Source: Roseiarcus sp963816065 (GTDB lineage Bacteria > Pseudomonadota > Alphaproteobacteria > Rhizobiales > Beijerinckiaceae). From it: 64,000 bases of DNA. The notes below the pieces were generated by a model, which worked only from the letters and a program-made list of their open reading frames with translations, did not search any database and had not been told where the DNA came from. Every line of letters starts with the position of its first letter. Within the stretch, counting starts at the first letter, position 1. Positions 27,975 to 35,619 of the stretch are shown here, in pieces. The stretch spans positions 258,462 to 322,461 of the forward strand of contig CAWFJG010000019.1 of the NCBI GenBank assembly GCA_963816065.1, in the 5' to 3' direction. A program made the position numbers and the translations under genes.

Positions 27975-28682
27975 ATGGCGGTTCTTGTCTTCCTTCTCAG
28001 TGTCCTCCTGCTGGCCGCGGGCCTCGCGAGCGGTTACGCGAGCCTCGATCTCGTTCCGACGGTCATGGGACTGGTCTACGCCTGCGCTGGCGTCGTCTCG
28101 ATCGCCGCCGCGGTCATCGTTTTCGCCCTCGGCCTCGTCGCCGTTCGTCTGGGCCGACTGAGCCGCACGCTAAAGGAGCAGACGGCCGCCCTCGCGAGGC
28201 TCGCCGCCGTGGCGCCCGCGCTCGCCGAGCCGACCACCGGATTCGAGCCTGAGGCCGAGGTCGGGCCCGCAAGCGCACGCGTCGAGCCGCTCGCGATGAT
28301 GGAGGACGGCGCGGAGCTCGAACCCTTAGGCGAGCCGGAGTCCGGAGCCCGAGGGCCGGCCGGAGAGGGCTTGGCGGGGGCGGTCGAGGGCGGGATCGAG
28401 CCGCCGGAAGCCTGGGAGGTCCGGGACTCTCCGAAAGAGGTCGAGGAGCCGCTGAACGAGAACCGCGCCGGCCGCCTGCCGACGCTCGCAGCTATCGAGC
28501 GGGCGATCGAGACTCCGGAGACGCCGCCGACCTTGATCGGCCGCTACACGTCCAGCGGCGCCCATTACATGATCTTCTCCGACGGTTCGATCGAGGCCGA
28601 GACCGACGAGGGCGGCTTCAAGTTCGCCTCGATGGGCGACTTCAAGAAGTTCCTGTTCGACCGCTCCGGCGGCAAAGTCTGA
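27975..28682 (+). CDS. Hypothetical membrane-anchored protein
   Basis: A 235-residue protein with two N-terminal membrane helices (VLVFLLSVLLLAAGLASGYA; VVSIAAAVIVFALGLVAVRL), an acidic Pro/Glu-rich middle (about residues 85-175) and a compact C-terminal domain: IGRYTSSGAHYMIFSDGSIE followed by AETDEGGFKFASMGDFKKFL. That C-terminal block is widespread in Hyphomicrobiales proteins of unknown function and looks like a small beta-rich sensor or binding domain. AGGA lies before the ATG. Function unknown. Confidence 0.8.
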   Translation: MAVLVFLLSVLLLAAGLASGYASLDLVPTVMGLVYACAGVVSIAAAVIVFALGLVAVRLGRLSRTLKEQTAALARLAAVAPALAEPTTGFEPEAEVGPASARVEPLAMMEDGAELEPLGEPESGARGPAGEGLAGAVEGGIEPPEAWEVRDSPKEVEEPLNENRAGRLPTLAAIERAIETPETPPTLIGRYTSSGAHYMIFSDGSIEAETDEGGFKFASMGDFKKFLFDRSGGKV

Positions 28683-28781
28683 GCGGCTCGGCCGCGATGA
28701 TTTTTGTTGCAGACGCCGAGTCGCAATTCTGCGACATTCCGCCGCGCGCGGTCCAACAGGGACGGCGAGGGGAGACGGCAT

Positions 28782-29441
28782 ATGACGCTTCGGATCAACG
28801 ACATCGCTCCGGATTTTACCGCCCAGACGACCAAGGGCCCGATCCGCTTTCACGACTGGATCGGCGACCAGTGGGCGATCCTGTTCTCGCATCCCAAGGA
28901 TTTCACGCCTGTTTGCACCACCGAACTGGGCTACATGGCGAAGATCGAACCGGAGTTCACCCGGCGCAGCGCCAAGCTGATCGGGCTCAGCGTCGATCCG
29001 ATCGACAGCCACTCGCGCTGGCTCGACGACATCGAGGAGACGCAGGGGGCCAAGGTCAATTATCCGATCATCGGCGACAGCGACCTCAACGTGGCGAAGC
29101 TCTACAACATGCTGCCGGCCGAGGAGCCGGGCACGTCGGACGGCCGCACCGCCGCGACCAATCAGACGGTCCGCTCGGTTTTCATCGTCGGTCCGGACAA
29201 GAAGATCAAGCTGATGCTGACCTACCCGATGACCACGGGGCGCAACTTCGACGAAATCCTGCGGGTGCTCGATTCGATGCAGCTCACGGCGAAGCACAAG
29301 GTCGCAACGCCGGCCAACTGGAAGCAGGGCGACGACGTGATTATCGCGGGCTCTGTGTCGGACGAGGATGCGAAGACGCTGTTTCCGAGCGGCTGGACGG
29401 CGCCCAGGCCTTATCTTCGCATCACCAAGCAGCCTGGCTGA
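28782..29441 (+). CDS. 1-Cys peroxiredoxin (Prx6 family)
   Basis: A 219-residue peroxidase that reduces H2O2 and organic peroxides. Peroxidatic Cys in FTPVCTTELGYMAKIEPEF near residue 47; further family blocks are GLSVDPIDSHSRWLDDIEE, NQTVRSVFIVGPDKKIKLML and the dimer arm ANWKQGDDVIIAGSVSDEDA. No second Cys is seen, as expected for the 1-Cys type. Start ATG 28782 has GGGGAG before it. It precedes a sulfide-detoxifying gene; both deal with reactive species. Confidence 0.93.
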   Translation: MTLRINDIAPDFTAQTTKGPIRFHDWIGDQWAILFSHPKDFTPVCTTELGYMAKIEPEFTRRSAKLIGLSVDPIDSHSRWLDDIEETQGAKVNYPIIGDSDLNVAKLYNMLPAEEPGTSDGRTAATNQTVRSVFIVGPDKKIKLMLTYPMTTGRNFDEILRVLDSMQLTAKHKVATPANWKQGDDVIIAGSVSDEDAKTLFPSGWTAPRPYLRITKQPG

Positions 29442-29718
29442 GCCGGCAGGCGGGACCACGTCCGCGCTTCGAGCAGGAGGGTGGATCCGAGGGGCGCCAG
29501 GGCGAGGAGCGGCTCTACAACGGCGCGTCGGTAGGTGCTATATCGAGTTCGGCGGGGAATAGATCGGCCTCGTCGACATCGATTCCTCCCCGGGGCCCAA
29601 GCCGCGGGGAGCTGTGACGAGCCGAGCATCGCGCTGCGGAACAACGCGGCTCCGTTCGACGCCCAGCGCAATGTGCGGGTTTCGGGATCTGACACGCCAA
29701 GGGAGCGGGGAGGGGACC

Positions 29719-30747
29719 ATGATTTTCCGTCAACTGTTCGACAGCGTCTCGAGCACTTACACCTATGTGCTGGCGAGCCGGCGCGGCGGCGAGGCGCTGA
29801 TCATCGATCCGGTGCTGGAAAAGGTCGACCGTTACGTCAAGCTGATGGAGGAACTCGAGCTCAAGCTGCTCAAGGCGGTCGACACCCATCTGCACGCCGA
29901 CCACATCACGGGGCTCGGCGCGCTGCGCGACCGCACCCATTGCGTGACCGTGATGGGCGAGCAAAGCAATGTCGACGTCGTGTCGATGCGGGTCGGCGAC
30001 GGCGACCGGCTGACCATCGAGGGCATCAGCCTCGACGTGCTCTACACCCCCGGCCACACCGACAATTCCTACAGCTTTCTGTTGGGCGACCGCGTCTTCA
30101 CCGGAGATACGCTGCTCATTCGCGGCACCGGACGCACCGACTTCCAGAACGGCGACTCGCGCGCGCAGTGGCAGAGCCTGCAGCGGCTGCTCGGGCTGCC
30201 GGACGAGACCCTCGTCTTCCCCGCGCACGACTACAAGGGCGACACGGTCAGCACCATTGCCGAGGAAAAGCGCTTCAACCCTCGGCTCAAGGTGCGCGAC
30301 GCGGACGAATACGCTGTGCTGATGGCCTCGCTCCATCTGCCGAACCCGAAGATGATGGACGTCGCGGTGCCCGCCAACATGCATCAGGGCCTGCATCAGG
30401 AGGAGGTCGCGCGCCGCGGCTGGGCCTTTGACGCGGAGGCGGCGAAAGGCCTGCTCGGACGCGCGGACGTCGTCCTGATCGACCTGCGCGAAAAGGGCGA
30501 AAGGGAGCGGAAAGGGGCGATCCCGGGGTCCCTGCACGCGCCCTATGCCGATCTGATCGAAAACATCGACGACGGCGGCCTGATTCACGAGTTGGCCGAG
30601 AGCGGCAAGACGATCGTCTTCTACTGCGCCTTCGGCGAACGCTCCGCGATGGCGGTGCAGGCCGCCCAGGACAAGGGCCTGACGGCGGCCCGCCACATCG
30701 AGGGCGGCATGGCCGCCTGGACCCAGGCGGGGGGCGCGCGAAGGTAG
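29719..30747 (+). CDS. Persulfide dioxygenase-rhodanese fusion (MBL fold plus sulfurtransferase)
   Basis: A 342-residue two-domain protein. Residues 1-230 are a metallo-beta-lactamase domain of the ETHE1/persulfide dioxygenase type: THLHADHITG, YTPGHTDNSYSFLLGDRVFT, GDTLLIRGTGRTDFQNGDS and VFPAHDYKGD supply the iron ligands. Residues about 240-340 are a rhodanese with active-site Cys in IVFYCAFGERSAMAVQAA. The fusion lets glutathione persulfide be both oxidised to sulfite and used for sulfur transfer. The ATG at 29719 has GGGGAGGGG before it. Follows the peroxiredoxin with 277 bases between. Confidence 0.92.
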   Translation: MIFRQLFDSVSSTYTYVLASRRGGEALIIDPVLEKVDRYVKLMEELELKLLKAVDTHLHADHITGLGALRDRTHCVTVMGEQSNVDVVSMRVGDGDRLTIEGISLDVLYTPGHTDNSYSFLLGDRVFTGDTLLIRGTGRTDFQNGDSRAQWQSLQRLLGLPDETLVFPAHDYKGDTVSTIAEEKRFNPRLKVRDADEYAVLMASLHLPNPKMMDVAVPANMHQGLHQEEVARRGWAFDAEAAKGLLGRADVVLIDLREKGERERKGAIPGSLHAPYADLIENIDDGGLIHELAESGKTIVFYCAFGERSAMAVQAAQDKGLTAARHIEGGMAAWTQAGGARR

Positions 30748-30813
30748 GGCGCATCGGAATCGCGTCGCGCCTCCCCTCGTCGGCCCGCCGCCGAGGGCGA
30801 TCCGGCCGCGCCC

Positions 30814-30951
30814 TACAACCTGGGTCCGGCCGATTTCGCCAGGCTGTCCCTTTGCCTGTTTCGAGCCTGTTATGTGCCTGTTAATGACCTGTTCCGGCCC
30901 TGTTAAATCGCCTGTTCCACGCCCCGTTCGCCCCACAACCGTAAGGTTGTA
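30814..30951 (-). repeat. AACAGG 11-bp-period array, copy 2 (138-bp unit with TACAACC/GGTTGTA ends)
   Basis: On the plus strand six CCTGTT hexamers start at 30855, 30866, 30877, 30888, 30899 and 30911 (steps 11, 11, 11, 11, 12), with a decayed copy one step to the left. The unit is bounded by TACAACC (30814-30820) and GGTTGTA (30945-30951). Read on the minus strand it aligns with copy 1 through the whole array, and the gap from last hexamer to GGTTGTA is 34 bases in both. The sequence GCAATATCATG lies upstream of the array in both copies. It also sits between convergent genes. See copy 1. Confidence 0.8.
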
Positions 30952-31075
30952 AAGCCTGGAAGTGCATGATATTGCACAATTTTCAAGGGCGGATGGGGAC
31001 CGAGACGAAAAAAACGAGCCTGTTTTGCAGCCGCCTGGATTGTCGACGGCGTCCCGGAATCGGAAGGATCTCGTC

Positions 31076-32530
31076 CTATTCGACCATCAGCCCGCACCGC
31101 GCGAGCTCGGCGAGCAACTCGTCGAGCCGCCGTTCCGCCTCTTCGGCCCCGACCTCGAATCGCTCGCCGAATTCGGCGGCGAGCTCCGCGCGCGTCCGGC
31201 TGCCGTCGATGAGCGAGACAAGTCCCAGCATTCTGGGCTCGTCGATGGGGATCATTGCGTGCCGCAATGTCGCCAGCGGGCTTTCGCCGCGAGCAGCCTG
31301 GACGCGGGCGAGGGCGCTCGCCTTGGGGCGGTCGCAGCAGATGCGGACGCAAGCAGGCTGTGCGGTCCGAAGCTCGACGACATGCGCGAGGAACAGGCGG
31401 ATGATCGGCTCGCAGAGGGCCTCCGCCTCGTCCTCCGAGCCGAGCCGCACACCGAGCGGATAAGCCTCGGCGAGCCGGACCAGAAAGGCGGCAAGCCGCG
31501 GATTGTTGGTTTTGAGTTTGGCGCCGCGGCTCGACAGGAAAGCCGCTCCGTCTGGGCCGTGAGGATCGGCTTCGACGATCTCCAGGTTCGCGAACGCCCA
31601 AAGCCCGATCAGCCTGGTCGGCTCGATGCGCCTGTCGGCCCCGCCGCCGCGTCCGAACACCGAGTACCGGAACGTCCGCACCGCCCGGAAGTCGGCAAGC
31701 TGCTCGAAACGAACCCAGTCGCCGCCGGCGCGCGCCCGGATCGCCTCGTACGCCTCGGACGGGAAAAAGGCTTCGGCGCTCAGGCTCGGATCCGCGTCGC
31801 AGAGATAGGTCAAGCCGAACTGCGAGGCGTGCGCAACGACATCGACGAGAAGCTGGGGCGCGAAGTCCGGACTGAGCTCGTCATGAAAGAGGACCTCGGC
31901 GGGGCGCTGCAACATCCGCCGTGCAAGGCTTTTCAGGGCGGCCTCGTCAGCCTCGGCGTCGGACCAGGCCTCAATCGCTTCGGCAAGATAGGCGCACGCG
32001 GCGTCGAGCTTGGCCTTCGGGTCGTCGATCGCATCCGTCACGACGAGCAGCATGTCGCGGATCGCCTGGTTGAACCGCGACGCCGGCAGCGTGGAGTAGC
32101 TGACGACGGCGACGCCGTCGCGCGCGAGGCGTTCGCCGATGACGCGCAGGAGCGCGGCGCGGACGGGGGCTGGCGCCCACGCGTAGACGCCGTGCGCCAC
32201 GATGACGTCGAATGCGCCGAGCCCTGCGTCGGCGTCCGCGAGATCGCGCGCGTGAAAGCGGACGTTGCTCGAGCCGCAAAGCGCCGCAGTCGCGCGCGCT
32301 GTGGCGACCGTCGCCGGGGCGAGGTCGAGGCCGACAAACTCGGCGTCCGGAGCGGCGAGCGCCATGTTGATGAGATTGACGCCCTCGCCGCAGCCGATTT
32401 CGAGGACGCGCGACCCCTCCATCGGCGCGACCGCCCGGCCGTGCAGCCGGGCGAGCGCGCCGAGCGAAGCCGGATCGGTGTAGCCGAAGATCTGGCTCGG
32501 ATACCGGATCCGATCATAGACGTTGGTCAC
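31076..32530 (-). CDS. Protein-lysine-methyltransferase-like SAM enzyme with regulatory domain (paralogue A)
   Basis: A 484-residue class I SAM methyltransferase. The first 190 residues are the Rossmann domain: SAM loop VLEIGCGEGVNLINMALAAP, acidic loop FVGLDLAP, and FDVIVAHGVYAWAPAPVRAA. The remainder contains the 'methyltransferase regulatory domain' (AWSDAEADEAALKSLARRML onward), a middle part with LKTNNPRLAAFLVRL and a winged-helix-like tail (MLGLVSLIDGSRTRAELAAE). This layout is that of the Rickettsia PKMT enzymes, which methylate lysines of surface protein OmpB; the target here is unknown. Start is a GTG at 32530. A close paralogue lies directly upstream. Confidence 0.85.
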   Translation of the reverse strand: MTNVYDRIRYPSQIFGYTDPASLGALARLHGRAVAPMEGSRVLEIGCGEGVNLINMALAAPDAEFVGLDLAPATVATARATAALCGSSNVRFHARDLADADAGLGAFDVIVAHGVYAWAPAPVRAALLRVIGERLARDGVAVVSYSTLPASRFNQAIRDMLLVVTDAIDDPKAKLDAACAYLAEAIEAWSDAEADEAALKSLARRMLQRPAEVLFHDELSPDFAPQLLVDVVAHASQFGLTYLCDADPSLSAEAFFPSEAYEAIRARAGGDWVRFEQLADFRAVRTFRYSVFGRGGGADRRIEPTRLIGLWAFANLEIVEADPHGPDGAAFLSSRGAKLKTNNPRLAAFLVRLAEAYPLGVRLGSEDEAEALCEPIIRLFLAHVVELRTAQPACVRICCDRPKASALARVQAARGESPLATLRHAMIPIDEPRMLGLVSLIDGSRTRAELAAEFGERFEVGAEEAERRLDELLAELARCGLMVE

Positions 32531-32548
32531 GCGCGCTTCCTGTCCGCG

Positions 32549-33997
32549 CTATCCGGCCATCAGCCCCAGCCGCGCAAAGCCGGCGAGCGCCTCGTCGAGC
32601 CGCCTCGTGGCCTCGTCGGCCGGGGGCCCGGGCAGTCGGCCGAGCGTGTCGGCGAGCTCGCTCCGGGTGCGGGTTCCATCCATCAGCGGAACGATGGCGA
32701 GCGCGGCCGGCTCCGCGATCTGCGCCATCGTGTGGCGCAGCGTCGCGAGCTTCGTCTCGCCGCGCGCCGCCTGGACGCGCGCGAGTGGGCTCGCCGTCGG
32801 ACGCGGCCCGGGCCGGGCGAGGAGCGGCGGCGGCGCGGCGGCGAGCTGGATCACCTGGGTGACGAACAACCGGTAGAGGTGGTCGGCGAGCCCCTCGATG
32901 TCCGGCCCCAGGTCGAGCGGGACGGCGCCAGGGAAGGATTCGGCGAGGCGGGTCAGCAGCGCGACGAGCTGTGGGTTGTTGGTCCTGAGCCTGGCCCCGC
33001 CGGCCGAGACGAACAGCGCGCCCTCCGCCGCGCCGGCGTCCTCGATCCGGAGGTCCGCGCTTGCCCACAGGCCCCGGAGGCGGGTCGGATCGCGGCGCCA
33101 GTCCGCCACGCCGCTGCGGCAGAAGATGGCGTTGCGAAACGGTCTGAGATCGCGGAAATCGGAAAACTGCTCGAACCGCGCCCAGTCGCCGCCGGCGCGC
33201 GCGCTGAGCCGCGCCGACGCCTCGGTGGGGAAAAAGCCCTCGGCGCCGAGATTGGGTTCTGCGTCGCAGAGATAGGCGAGGCCGGCCGCGCCGGCGCGTC
33301 GCGCCACCTCGAGCAGGAGCTCGGGCGCATAGCCGGGCGCGAGCTCGTCGTGCAAAAGGACCTCGGGCGCCTTGCGCAGCATGCCCTTGGCGACGGCCTT
33401 CAGGGCGGCCTCGTCAGCTTCGGCGTCCGACCACAACTCGATCTGCTCGGCGAGGAAGGCGCGCGCCGCCTCGAGCTGCGCCCGCGGCTCGTCGATCCCC
33501 TCGGCTGCGACCAGGGCCATGTCGCGCAGGGCCTGCCGGAGGCGAGCCCCGGGAAGGGCGTTGAAGCTGACGAAGGCGAGTCCGTCGGGCCGAAGGCGCT
33601 CGCCGATGACGCGCATCAGCGCCGCGCGGACCGGGTCGGGCGTCCACGTGTAAACGCCATGCGCGACGATCACGTCGAAGACGCCGAATGCGCCGCCGAT
33701 CCCGGCCAGATCGAGCGCATGGAAGGCGACGTTGGCGAGCCCCGAGGCCGCCGCCGTCTCGCGCGCCGCCACGATCGCCGTTTCGGCGAGATCGACGCCA
33801 ACGAACTCGGCGCCGGGCGCGCCGAACGCCATGTTGATCAGGTTGAGGCCCTCGCCGCAGCCGATCTCGAGCACGCGCGCGGCGCCGAACGGCCGGACGG
33901 TGCGGCCGACGAGAGTCGCGATCGCGCCGATCGAGGACGGGTGGGTCTGGGGATAGACCTGGCTAGGGTAGCGGACGCGATCGTAGATGTTGGTCAG
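32549..33997 (-). CDS. Protein-lysine-methyltransferase-like SAM enzyme (paralogue B)
   Basis: A 482-residue tandem copy of the downstream gene, 18 bases apart, with the same four-part layout: VLEIGCGEGLNLINMAFGAP, FVGVDLAE, FDVIVAHGVYTWTPDPVRAA, LWSDAEADEAALKAVAKGML, RLRTNNPQLVALLTRL and ALAIVPLMDGTRTRSELADT. The family start (TNIYDRVRYPSQ) has no ATG/GTG/TTG; the codon before it is CTG at 33997, with AAAGGGG eight bases upstream. Either CTG is used, or a GTG was misread. The next Met is 60 residues in, inside the SAM loop, so it cannot be the start. Ends 12 bases after the PfkB gene begins its stop region, suggesting one operon. Confidence 0.83.
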   Translation of the reverse strand: MTNIYDRVRYPSQVYPQTHPSSIGAIATLVGRTVRPFGAARVLEIGCGEGLNLINMAFGAPGAEFVGVDLAETAIVAARETAAASGLANVAFHALDLAGIGGAFGVFDVIVAHGVYTWTPDPVRAALMRVIGERLRPDGLAFVSFNALPGARLRQALRDMALVAAEGIDEPRAQLEAARAFLAEQIELWSDAEADEAALKAVAKGMLRKAPEVLLHDELAPGYAPELLLEVARRAGAAGLAYLCDAEPNLGAEGFFPTEASARLSARAGGDWARFEQFSDFRDLRPFRNAIFCRSGVADWRRDPTRLRGLWASADLRIEDAGAAEGALFVSAGGARLRTNNPQLVALLTRLAESFPGAVPLDLGPDIEGLADHLYRLFVTQVIQLAAAPPPLLARPGPRPTASPLARVQAARGETKLATLRHTMAQIAEPAALAIVPLMDGTRTRSELADTLGRLPGPPADEATRRLDEALAGFARLGLMAG

Positions 33998-34008
33998 GAG
34001 GGGCCCCT

Positions 34009-35009
34009 TTAGAGGAAAAGCTCGTTCTCCGCGGCCAGCGCCTTGAGAGAAACCTGCGGGCGGGCGCCGAGGTGCTGGATGATCTCCGCCGCCGCCAGCG
34101 CGCCGAGCCGGCCGCAGGTCGTCATGTCGCGATCCCGCGCGAGGCCGGCGAGGAATCCGGCCGCGAACATGTCGCCCGCGCCGGTCGTGTCGACGAGCCG
34201 CCCGATCGGGAAGGCGGGCGCCTCCCAGGTGCGCTCGCCTTCGACCACGACGCAGCCTTTCTCGGAGCGGGTGACGACGCCGAGCACGCCCTCGGCGCGC
34301 AGCGCGTCGAGCGCCTCGTCGAAATGCGGCGTCTCGTACAGCGACAGGAGCTCGTCGGTGTTGGCGAAGATCGTGTCGACCGTCTTCGTCCGCATCAGCT
34401 CGATGAACTCGCCGCGGAAGCGGTCGACGCAGAACGAATCCGACAGCGTCAGCGCGACCCGCCGCCCGGCGGCGTGGGCGAGCGCGCCCGCCTTCTGGAA
34501 CGCCGACTTGGCGGCCGGCCGGTCCCACATGTAGCCCTCGAGATAGACGACCTTGCGCCGCGCGGACGAGGTCTTCGTCGACGTCGGGCGGCGCGAGATA
34601 GGTGCTGGCGCCGAGATAGGTGTTCATCGTGCGCTCGCCGTCGGGCGTGACATAGACGAAGCACCGCCCGGTCGCCGGCCCGTGCTCCGCCGGACGGGTG
34701 TCGAACGCCACGCCGGTCGAGCGGATGTCGGCGATGAAGGCTTGCCCAAGCGGATCGCGCTTGACCTTGCCGATATAGGCGGCGGAGACGCCGAGCGAAG
34801 CGACGCCGACGATGGTGTTGGCGGCCGAGCCGCCGGAGATGACGCATCGGATCGACCCGGGCGGAGTAGAGCGCCTCGGCGCGATCCTCGTCGATCAGGG
34901 TCATCGCGCCCTTCACCATCTCCTGCGCGTCGAGATAGACGTCGTCCGCATGGGCGAGAATATCGACCAGCGAATTGCCCAGGCCCAGAACTTCCAAGGT
35001 CGTCGTCAT
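34009..35009 (-). CDS. PfkB family carbohydrate/adenosine kinase (two frameshifts)
   Basis: Sugar or nucleoside kinase of the ribokinase fold. N-terminal part: LGLGNSLVDILAHADDVYLD. Middle part, next frame: FVYVTPDGERTMNTYLGAST. Last part, third frame: the ATP/anion-hole motif LVDTTGAGDMFAAGFLAGLA. Two extra single bases, near 34855 and 34568, separate the parts; repairing them gives SGGSAANTIVGVASLG in the first gap, RAAKVVYLEGYMWDRPAAKS in the second, and a 332-residue protein, the standard length. The SGGSAANT and YLEGYMWD blocks point to the adenosine-kinase-like branch common in alphaproteobacteria. First gene of a row with the two methyltransferases. Confidence 0.85.
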
Positions 35010-35264
35010 CGCCCCGCTCTCAAAATGTCCGCCCTTTGCGCTTTCGCACTGCGGCAAGGCGCGGTCAATCGCGACGGCGGCGCTCCTCGCGCCGAGGCGC
35101 CATCATGCCGCCGTCATGTCGTTCTGCGTGCTTCGGACGTTCACGAACCTCACACGGTCGGCGGCGTCGCGTCGGGGCGTTCGCCTATTCTGGCGCGGGC
35201 TCAATCCTTTCAGAGCGTTGAGGAGGGTTTTTCCGGGCGACGTCGCCTCCGGAGGCGCCGACGG

Positions 35265-35385
35265 GTCCCTTCTACCCGTTCACGGGGAGGAGGCTCGGAT
35301 GACGGGCGAGCTGAGCTTCGACAGCGGCCAATCGCCCGGGCCCCTCACCCCAGCTCTCTCCCCGTCGAAGCGCGGCGGGGGTCTC
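35265..35385. repeat. REP/BIME-like intergenic hairpin pair
   Basis: Within the 610-base gap between the PfkB and membrane-protein genes lie a REP-like unit (CCTTCTACCCGTTCACGGGG then AGGAGGCTCGGATGACGGGC) and an inverted counterpart (GGGCCCCTCACCCC then AGCTCTCTCCCCG). Both resemble the C/T-rich CCCTCACCC...CTTCTCCCC repeats scattered in many proteobacteria. The rest of the gap (35010-35264, 35386-35619) shows no supported gene. Confidence 0.5.
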
Positions 35386-35619
35386 CGGGCGCGAAATCGA
35401 TTTAACGACGGTCGTGACGCCACTATAGGATAGACAAGCGGAGCAGCCGCCGACGTCCTGTGAGGGGGCTCACAGACGGGGCGTCGGCGATCTGAGAGCA
35501 CTGCGCACATCGAACTTCTCTCGCGGAGGAGTCGATGGCTGAACGAGCAGCGTATGTCGGGGCGCGGCCTGGAAGTCGGGGCGACTCGGCGTGGAAATCA
35601 CCGCACGTAGGTGATCGCT

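Noticed and set aside
29515..30936. Minus-strand frame of 473 codons including the AACAGG array
   Set aside because: It is the shadow of the persulfide dioxygenase gene. The peptide pattern TGSEQ/INRH shared with the frame at 14740-14961 comes from the DNA repeat, not from a protein family.
30962..34012. A 1016-codon open frame on the plus strand
   Set aside because: It is the antisense of the two methyltransferase genes, whose minus-strand frames carry clear SAM motifs; its own product is Arg/Ala-rich with no domain.
35010..35264. Possible small genes in the gap after PfkB
   Set aside because: Frames are shadows of one another, with no ribosome site and no family match.
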